Positions 52,601 through 64,000 of a stretch of DNA of 64,000 nt are shown one piece after another. The stretch's first letter is position 1. Each line of letters opens with the position of its first letter. The translations under genes were made by a program, and so were the position numbers. The stretch spans positions 695,869 to 759,868 of the forward strand of contig NZ_VCEK01000004.1 of the NCBI RefSeq assembly GCF_005862235.1, written 5' to 3'. The notes under the pieces are model-generated. The model searched no databases, was not told the DNA's origin, and saw only the letters and a list, made by a program, of their open reading frames with translations. This DNA is from Saccharomonospora piscinae. GTDB lineage: Bacteria; Actinomycetota; Actinomycetes; Mycobacteriales; Pseudonocardiaceae.

Positions 52601-55600
52601 TCTCCTCGTTCGGGATCAGCGGAACCAACGCCCACGTCGTCATCGAGGCCCCGCCCGCCGACTCGCGGCCACGGCGGGACGACCTCACCAGGCCGAGCCC
52701 GTGGGTGCTGTCCGCGCGCACGGCCGCCGCGCTCACGCGGCAGGCCGAACGGCTCGCCGCGCGGGTCGCGGACGGCGGGCAGGACCCGGTGGACGTCGCG
52801 GCGACGCTCGCGGGCCGGACGGCGTTCGAGCACCGCGCCGTCGTGCTCGACCCCGGCCGGTTCGCCGACCTGTCGTCGCCGTCGGTGGTGCGCGGCGTCA
52901 CCGGCACGGGGCGGACCGCGTTCCTGTTCTCCGGTCAGGGGTCACAGCGCCCCGGCATGGGCCGCGAGCTGCACGACACGTTCGACGCCTTCGCCGACGC
53001 CTTCGACCTCGCCTGCGCGGAGCTGGCGGAGTGGCTGCCCGGGTCCGTGCGCGCCGTCGTGTTCGGCGAGAACGGCGAGGGCGGCGAGAACGGCGAGGAT
53101 GGCACCGACCTGCTCCACCGCACCGACTACACCCAGGCCGGTCTGTTCGCGCTCGAGGTCGCGCTGTTCCGGTTGCTCGAGTCCTGGGGCATGGCGCCGG
53201 GCGCGGTCGCGGGCCACTCCATCGGGGAGCTGGCCGCGGCGCACGTCGCGGGCGTGCTGTCCCTGCGCGACGCGGCACGGCTGGTGGCGGCGCGAGGACG
53301 GCTGATGGACGCGCTGCCAGCCGGGGCGATGGTGGCGGTGGAGGCCACCGAGGAGGAAGCGGCGCGGCTCCTGACCGGGCAGGTCGCGCTTGCCGCCGTG
53401 AACGGGCCGCGCGCCGTGGTGCTCTCGGGTCCCGAGGACGAGGTGAGTGCTCTCGCCACGGCGTTCGCCGCCGAGGGCCGTCGCTGCAAGCGGCTGAGCG
53501 TCGGCCGTGCCTTCCATTCGCCGATGCTGGACCCGATGCTCGCCGAGTTCCGCGAGGTGGTGAAGGACCTGTCGTTCGCGCCGCCGGTGATCCCGCTCGT
53601 GTCGACCGTGACCGGTGGGTTCGTCTCGGCCGCCGAGGCGACGGACCCCGAGTACTGGGTCGGCCAGGCACGCCACACCGTGCGGTTCTCCGACGCGATC
53701 GCCACGCTGCGCGGCGACGGCGTCGCCACCTTCCTCGGCCTCGGGCCGGACGGTGCGCTCACCGCGCTCGCGAGCGACTGCGTCGCGGACCGGGACGCGG
53801 CCTTCGTGCCCGTGCTGCGGAGCAGCGCCGCCGAACCGGCCACGCTCGTGGCGGCCGTGGCCGAGGTGTGGGTTCGCGGCACGGCCGTCGGCTGGCCTTC
53901 CTACTTCGCCGGGTCGGGAGCCGCTCGGGTCGAGCTTCCCGGCTACGCCTTCGAACCCGAGGTGTACTGGCCGGAGCGGCCCTCGACCCCCGCGCGGCTC
54001 CCGCGCGGTGACGGCACCGAGGGCACGGACGGCACAGGCGGCACGGACGGTGCAGGTGGTGCGGCTGACGCGGCGTTCTGGGAAGCCGTCGAGAACGGCG
54101 ACCTCTCGGCCGTCGTGGCCGGACTGGACGGCGACCGTCCGCTGCGCGAGGTGCTGCCGCGACTGTCGGCGTGGCGCCGGAAACGCACCGCCCTGTCGCG
54201 GGTGGACGACTGGCGCTACCGGGTCGCGTGGCGCCCGCTGGCCGGTGAGCAGGGCAAGAGGCTGCCCGGCACCTGGCTGCTCGCCGTCCCCTCGGGCGGT
54301 GTGTCCGGCGAGCTCGTCGCGGCGCTGCGCGACGAGCTGGCGGCCAGGGGAGCGGAGCCGGTGCGGGTCGTGGCCGAGCCCGGCGACCCGGCCGCGTTCA
54401 CCGGTCTGCCCGCCTCGATCGCCGGAGTCGTGTCGCTGCTGCCGTGCGACGAGACACCGGAGCAGTCGCGGGCCGTGGTGCCCGCCGGTCTCGCGGCCAC
54501 GGTGGCGCTGCTGCGGGCACTGGCCGGACGCGGCGAACCGGTGCCGGTGTGGTCGGTGACCACGGGCGCCGTCGCGGCCACCGGCACCGACACCGTCCGC
54601 CCCGCACAGGCGCTCGCGTGGGGGCTCGGCATGTCGGCCGCGCTGGAGCACCCCGAACTCGCGGGCGGCCTCGTGGACCTTCCGCCGGAGCCGGACGGAC
54701 GGGCGATCGCGCGCCTGTGCGACCTGCTCGCGGGCGAGGAGGACCAGGTGGCCGTGCGGGAAGGAGCGGTGCTGGCGCGGAGGCTGGTCCGCGCGCCCGC
54801 GGGTGAGGCCGGGCCCGACACGTGGGAGCCGGGCGGCACGGCGTTGCTGACCGGTGGTGTCGGCGGGCTCGGTTCGGAGGTGGCACGCTCGCTCGCGGCC
54901 GGCGGCACCGAACACCTGGTCCTGCTGGCCCGGCGCGGTGCCGACACTCCCGGTGCGGGCGAGCTGGTCGAGGAGCTGACCGCGCTCGGTTCCCGGGTCA
55001 CCGTCGCCGCGTGCGACGTCACCGACGCCGAGGCACTCGGCACACTCGTCGCCGGTCTGCGCGGGGACGGCGAGCGGATCACCACGGTGGTACACGCGGC
55101 CGGTGTCGCGGGCAGGCGCCCGCTGCTGGACTGTGACGCCGACTCGCTGGCCGACATCATCGCGGCGAAGGTGGCGGGCGCGCGCAACCTCGACGAGCTG
55201 TTCACCGACGATCCGCCGGAGGCGTTCGTGCTGTTCTCCTCGGCGGCCGGTGTCTGGGGCGGTTCGGGGCAGGCCGGATACGCGGCGGCCAACGCGTACC
55301 TGGACGCGCTCGCCACGCGCCGCAGGGCCGCTGGGCTGCCCGCCACCTCGATCGCCTGGGGCGGCTGGGCGGCCGGTGGCATGGCCGACGGCGCGGCGGA
55401 GGAACTGCTCCGGCGGCGCGGCCTGCCCGCCATGCCGCCCGGCCCGGCCATCGCGGCGCTGGCACAGTCCGTGGCACACGGAGAGACCTGCGTGACCGTC
55501 GTGGACGTCGACTGGGCGCGGTTCGCGCCCACGTTCGCCATCGCGCGGTCCCGGCCGCTCATGAGCGACATCCCGGAGGCCGCCGCCGCGATCGCGGCCA

Positions 55601-56105
55601 CGGACCCCGGCGCGGCGGAACCCGGCGGGGCCAGAGACCTCAGGGAGGAACTCGCGGCGGCCGACGAGAACGAGCGCAACCGGGTCCTGCTCGACGCGGT
55701 GCGCACGGAGGCCGCCGTGGTGCTCGGCCATCGGGACGCCGCCGCGGTCGAACCGGCGAGAGCCTTCCGCGAACTCGGCTTCGACTCGGTCATGGCCGTC
55801 GAGTTCCGGGACCGCCTCACCGCCGCCACCGGCGTGCGGCTGGAGGCCACGGTGATCTTCGACGAGCCCTCGCCGACGGAGCTGGTCGACCGCCTGCGGC
55901 ACGAGCTGTTCGGTACCGACGAGAGCGACGGCACCGACGACTCCGGCGGCCACGGAGCTGATGACGGTGGCGAGCAGCCACAGCAGGCGCGGGACGGCGA
56001 CGAGAACCACGTCGACGCGATCCGCTCGATGGACGCGGCCGAACTGGTGCGGATGGCCATGAACGAGAGCGCGGAGACAACCGAACGACAGGCGGGAAGC
56101 GACTG

Positions 56106-56106
<1 letters not shown>
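46675..56106 (+). CDS. Modular type I polyketide synthase, modules K and L
   Basis: This 3143-residue synthase performs two extensions. Domains are docking helix 1-32 (MSNEDKLRYFLKKV), KS 34-455, AT 567-862, KR 975-1440, ACP 1465-1545, a Ser/Glu/Ala/Lys repeat linker about 1555-1569, KS 1571-1992, AT 2082-2386, KR 2508-2975, ACP 3005-3080, C-terminal tail 3090-3143. The tail differs from the other genes: an acidic Gly/Asp linker, then a short helix around DAIRSMDAAELVRMA. This fits a second docking class and pairs with the differently built N-terminus of gene 6. Methylmalonyl is predicted for K and malonyl for L. The TGA stop overlaps the next ATG by one base (56106), which points to translational coupling. 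Confidence 0.98.
46774..51290 (+). other. PKS module K: KS-AT(methylmalonyl)-KR(B-type, LAD)-ACP
   Basis: The KS Cys is at 47284-47286; the usual AMDPQQR reads ATDPQQR here. The AT has GHSQGE at 48643-48660 and YASH at 48949-48960. The KR has LAD (50500-50508) where LDD is usual, keeping the last Asp, and Tyr at 50671 in GQGNYAAAN with no A-type Trp. A B-type hydroxyl is predicted. The ACP Ser is at 51169. The predicted contribution is the C6 methyl and C7 hydroxyl. Confidence 0.92.
48187..48222 (+). repeat. In-frame 9-base tandem repeat in module K
   Basis: Four imperfect 9-base units encode DMA, DMA, DVA and DTA in the KS-AT linker. Confidence 0.85.
51337..51381 (+). repeat. In-frame tandem repeat in the linker between modules K and L
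   Basis: An 18-base unit repeats about two and a half times, encoding SEASKV, SEASKA and SEA. It forms a charged flexible linker between the module K ACP and the module L KS. Confidence 0.85.
51385..55905 (+). other. PKS module L: KS-AT(malonyl)-KR(A1)-ACP
   Basis: The KS Cys is at 51895-51897. The AT has GHSIGE at 53212-53229 and RAFH at 53506-53517, a malonyl-type pair with Arg in place of the first His. A Gly/Glu/Asn insert (53065-53097) lies in the AT. The KR has Trp at 55255, Gln, Tyr at 55279 and no LDD, so it is A1. The ACP Ser is at 55786, in GFDSVMAVEF. The predicted contribution is the C5 hydroxyl with an unbranched C4. Confidence 0.92.
54010..54063 (+). repeat. In-frame Gly/Thr/Asp repeat in module L
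   Basis: Imperfect 9-base units encode DGT, EGT, DGT, GGT, DGA and GGA after the AT of module L. A related run (EGA, EGT, DGT) occurs at 28441-28467 in module G. Confidence 0.8.
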
Positions 56107-61574
<5,468 letters not shown>

Positions 61575-61685
61575 GTAATCGTGGTGAATTCGCCAGGGCG
61601 CGGTACACGTGCTGCTACCGAACGTAATAGACGACGTGTGGTGCGATAGCATGCCGGTCGATCGCACACGATTGGGGCCAATGTT
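61575..61685 (+). promoter_or_regulatory. Intergenic region, probable promoter of the ABC transporter genes
   Basis: These 111 bases are visibly less GC-rich than their surroundings and are the longest non-coding stretch in the window. They contain an inverted repeat (61641-61667) and a GGGG (61674-61677) placed as a ribosome binding site for the GTG at 61686. No long GC-rich hairpin followed by a T-run was seen. Promoter activity is inferred from position and composition; I could not fix convincing -35 and -10 boxes. Confidence 0.45.
61641..61667. promoter_or_regulatory. Inverted repeat, possible operator or hairpin
   Basis: GTGCGAT (61641-61647) and ATCGCAC (61661-61667) are perfect reverse complements separated by 13 bases that contain the palindrome GCATGC. 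It lies about 20 bases before the transporter start. It could be a repressor site for the transporter or part of a weak terminator for the PKS genes. Confidence 0.4.
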
Positions 61686-62483
61686 GTGATGTATCCGAGC
61701 TCTGGGCAGGACGATGTGGACAAAGACTCCGCCGTTCCCGCACTGAGAATCACTGGACTGCGCAAGAGTTTCGGCGCGAAGGCAGCGGTCGACGACGTGT
61801 CGCTTCGCGTTCCGGCTGGCAGTTTCTACGGGCTCGTCGGCCCCAACGGCGCCGGCAAGACCACCATGCTGTCGATGGCCGTCGGGCTGCTGCGCCCCGA
61901 CGCGGGCACCGTCGAACTGCTCGGCACCGATGTGTGGGCGGATCCCGTGCAGGCCAAGCAACTCCTCGGCGTGCTCCCCGACGGGCTCGCGCTCCCGGAA
62001 CGGCTCACCGGGCCCGAGCTGCTGGCCTTCGCGGGCAGCATCCGCGGAATGGCACCGGACGTGGTGGCCACGCGGTCGGCCGAGTTGCTGTCGGTGCTCG
62101 AACTCGACGGCGACACCGGCACCCTGGTGATCGACTACTCGACGGGGATGCGGAAGAAGATCGGCCTCGCCGTCGCGCTGCTGCACCGGCCGCGCCTGCT
62201 GGTGCTCGACGAGCCGCTGGAAGCGGTCGACCCGGTGTCGGCGGCCACCATCAAGTCGATCCTGCGGGCCTTCGTCGACGCGGGCGGGGCCGTGGTGTTC
62301 TCCAGTCACGTCATGGCCGTCGTCGAGCAGCTGTGCGACCACGTCGCGGTGCTCGCGGGGGGCAGGGTGCTCGCCGAGGGACCGATGGACGAGGTCGGGG
62401 CCGGTGGACTCGAACAGCGGTTCATGAGCCTCGTCGGCGGCGAGGACAACGGGTTGGAGGGCCTGCGTTGGTTGGCGAGCTGA
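61686..62483 (+). CDS. ABC transporter ATP-binding protein
   Basis: This 265-residue ATPase would power an exporter whose membrane part is the next gene. It has Walker A GPNGAGKT (52-59), the signature in the variant form STGMRKK (about 152-158), Walker B LLVLDEP (171-177, Glu176), a D-loop EAVDP and the H-loop His (208, SSHVM). The position after Walker A where a Gln is usual reads LPDG. These features resemble single-domain ATPases of ABC-2 type exporters. The start is GTG at 61686, eight bases after GGGG; ATG at 61689 would remove one residue. The 3' end overlaps the permease gene by 16 bases. Its position beside the PKS suggests product export or self-resistance, but a general transporter is equally possible. 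Confidence 0.93.
   Translation: MMYPSSGQDDVDKDSAVPALRITGLRKSFGAKAAVDDVSLRVPAGSFYGLVGPNGAGKTTMLSMAVGLLRPDAGTVELLGTDVWADPVQAKQLLGVLPDGLALPERLTGPELLAFAGSIRGMAPDVVATRSAELLSVLELDGDTGTLVIDYSTGMRKKIGLAVALLHRPRLLVLDEPLEAVDPVSAATIKSILRAFVDAGGAVVFSSHVMAVVEQLCDHVAVLAGGRVLAEGPMDEVGAGGLEQRFMSLVGGEDNGLEGLRWLAS
62456..62461 (+). promoter_or_regulatory. Ribosome binding site for the permease gene
   Basis: GGAGGG sits inside the end of the ATPase gene, six bases before the TTG at 62468. It fixes the unusual TTG start and indicates coupled translation. Confidence 0.75.
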
Positions 62484-64000
62484 TCCGGCTGAAGCTGACG
62501 CTGCTGCGCCGGTCCATGTCCGGCCAGCGGGCCGCGCAACTCGTGCTGGGCGCGCTCGTCGGATTGTTCTTCGCCACCGGCACCATCTGGCTCACCGGGA
62601 TCGAGACCCCGGCGGCGTCGGTGACCGGCGACCTGATCGCCGTGGCGCTCGCCGGGTGGATGCTCGGCTGGTTCTTCGGGCCCATCCTGTTCGGCAGCGG
62701 TGGAGCCGACCTCAAACCCGAACAGTTCGCACTGTTTCCCATCCGGCCGCGCACGCTGACCGCGGGGCTGGTGGGCGCGGGGCTGATCGGCGTGGGTCCG
62801 CTCGTCACGCTGGTCGCGCTCGTGGTGCTGGTCGTGCACGGTGTCGGCGTCGGAGGGCTGGCGCCGCTGGTCGCGCCCGTGGGCATCGTCCTGACGCTGG
62901 TTCTCGTGGTGCTGCTGTCGAAGGTGATCGTCACCGCGCGAGCGCAGGTGGTGCGCTCGCAGCTCGGGGCGGCACTGTCGGGCCTGCTCACCGGCGCGCT
63001 GATGGCGGCGGCCGCCACGGTGTGGGCCATCGTGCCCGCCGTCCAGCTCGCGCTCGACGAGGGCTTTCCCTCCGCGTTCTCGCTGGTGGTGCGCGCGTTA
63101 CCCTCCGGATGGGCACTCACGGCCGTCGAGGCGGCCGGCCGGTCGGAGTGGGCGCTCGTGGCGGCCGGGCTCGGCGGACTGCTCGTCGCCGACCTTGTGC
63201 TCGCGGCCGGGCTGGCGCGGTTGCTGACCCGCCAGGTCACCTCCGGCAAGAGCGGCGGCAGGGGCGCGAAGCAGGTGCGGCGGACGCCCGGTGGACTGCT
63301 GGTGAAGTGGACCGACGACGTTCGCGGCGTGGCGGCCAAGGAGCTGCGCGCGTGGTTCCGTGACGTCACGAGGACCAACTTCCTGTACTTCGCGCTGTTC
63401 TATGGGCTGTTGCAGACTGTGACGCCCATGCTCATCGGCGCCAACGCGATGCTGCCGTGGACCGGGATCGTGGTCGTCGTCTGGCTCGCGGCGGTGAGCG
63501 CGAACCTCTACGCCTCGGACGGCACGGCACTCTGGCTGACGCTGGTGACGCCGAACGGTGAACGGGCGGACGTGCGCGGCAGGCAGCTGGCGTGGCTGCT
63601 GGTGGCGGGACCGATCGCGGCCGTGCTGACGGTCGTGTTCACCGCCGTGTCCGGGCTGGGCTGGGCGTGGCCGTGGGCGTTGGCGCTGTCGGCCTCCGTG
63701 CTCGGCGCCGGAGCCGGTGCGGTGGTGCTGGTCGCGGTGCTGCTGCCCGTGCCGATGGCTGATCCCCGGCAGCGGGGCAGTGGAGCCTGGGACAACCGGA
63801 TCGACTTCGTGCAGGTGGTCGTCGTTCTCGCGCTCATGGCGCTGGCGACACTGCCGACCTTCGCCGTGCTCTGGCTCAGCGCGTCGACCGGATCGCAGGC
63901 GGTCAGCTGGCTCGCGGTACCCGTCGGCGTGCTCACCGGCGCGGGCAGCGCGTGGTGGTTCGGACGGCTGGCGTACCGGCGGCTCGGCGCCGGGGGCGCG
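62468..64000 (+). CDS. ABC transporter permease, cut by the right edge
   Basis: The frame starts at TTG 62468, six bases after GGAGGG, and stays open for 511 codons to the window edge. The stop is not in the window. The protein begins MVGELIRLKLTLLRRSMSG (TTG read as Met), a basic lead-in, followed by a hydrophobic helix near 24-43. Hydrophobic segments follow near 55-80, 98-122, 125-148, 163-190 and 220-245. A charged loop (about 250-295, with SGKSGGRGAKQVRR) separates these from a second hydrophobic half containing FLYFALFYGLLQ and later helices. This layout fits a large membrane subunit of an ABC exporter and matches the overlapping ATPase gene. A TTA codon lies at 63098 (residue 211). The family assignment comes from topology and context, not from a diagnostic motif. 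Confidence 0.85.
   Translation, partial: MVGELIRLKLTLLRRSMSGQRAAQLVLGALVGLFFATGTIWLTGIETPAASVTGDLIAVALAGWMLGWFFGPILFGSGGADLKPEQFALFPIRPRTLTAGLVGAGLIGVGPLVTLVALVVLVVHGVGVGGLAPLVAPVGIVLTLVLVVLLSKVIVTARAQVVRSQLGAALSGLLTGALMAAAATVWAIVPAVQLALDEGFPSAFSLVVRALPSGWALTAVEAAGRSEWALVAAGLGGLLVADLVLAAGLARLLTRQVTSGKSGGRGAKQVRRTPGGLLVKWTDDVRGVAAKELRAWFRDVTRTNFLYFALFYGLLQTVTPMLIGANAMLPWTGIVVVVWLAAVSANLYASDGTALWLTLVTPNGERADVRGRQLAWLLVAGPIAAVLTVVFTAVSGLGWAWPWALALSASVLGAGAGAVVLVAVLLPVPMADPRQRGSGAWDNRIDFVQVVVVLALMALATLPTFAVLWLSASTGSQAVSWLAVPVGVLTGAGSAWWFGRLAYRRLGAGGA

Noticed and set aside
61641-61667. Intrinsic terminator for the PKS genes
   Set aside because: The stem is only seven pairs with a 13-base loop and no following T-run, so an operator or weak hairpin is at least as likely.

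Overview
The window is high-GC DNA (well over 70% G+C by eye) with strong third-position G/C bias, typical of an actinomycete. The sequence does not identify the genus. No resemblance to a named cluster is claimed.

Positions 1-61574 are the 3' part of a type I modular polyketide synthase (PKS) locus: six very large plus-strand genes, tightly spaced and probably one transcription unit. The first gene is cut by the left edge. I call the 13 modules A (partial) to M in chain order. Gene 1 (1-15210) holds A to D, gene 2 (15256-30849) E to G, gene 3 (30852-41657) H and I, gene 4 (41696-46636) J, gene 5 (46675-56106) K and L, and gene 6 (56106-61574) M plus the chain-releasing thioesterase. Coiled-coil docking segments at the gene ends support the order 1-2-3-4-5-6. 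The docking type changes at the 5-to-6 junction.

Acyltransferase (AT) motifs predict malonyl for B, E, F, H and L, methylmalonyl for C, D, J, K and M, probably methylmalonyl for G, and an atypical extender for I. Ketoreductase (KR) fingerprints predict A-type hydroxyls in B, C, D, E and L (D is A2) and B-type in A, F, H, I, J and K. The KRs of G and M have lost catalytic residues. F is fully reducing (DH-ER-KR); H and I carry DH-KR. Numbered from the carboxyl end, the predicted chain is 2-methyl-3-oxo, 5-hydroxy, 6-methyl-7-hydroxy, 8-methyl-9-hydroxy, 10,12-diene (C10 substituent uncertain), 14-methyl-15-oxo, saturated C16-C17, 19-hydroxy, 20-methyl-21-hydroxy, 22-methyl-23-hydroxy and 25-hydroxy, then an upstream part made outside the window. 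This is a large reduced macrolide-type chain.

Positions 61575-61685 are a short, less GC-rich intergenic region with an inverted repeat. Then come an ABC transporter ATPase (61686-62483) and an overlapping polytopic permease (62468 to the right edge, cut off), possibly for export or self-resistance. Loading module, early modules, tailoring genes and regulators are not in the window. No rRNA, tRNA, CRISPR array or insertion sequence was seen, and no gene-free stretch exceeds 111 bases.
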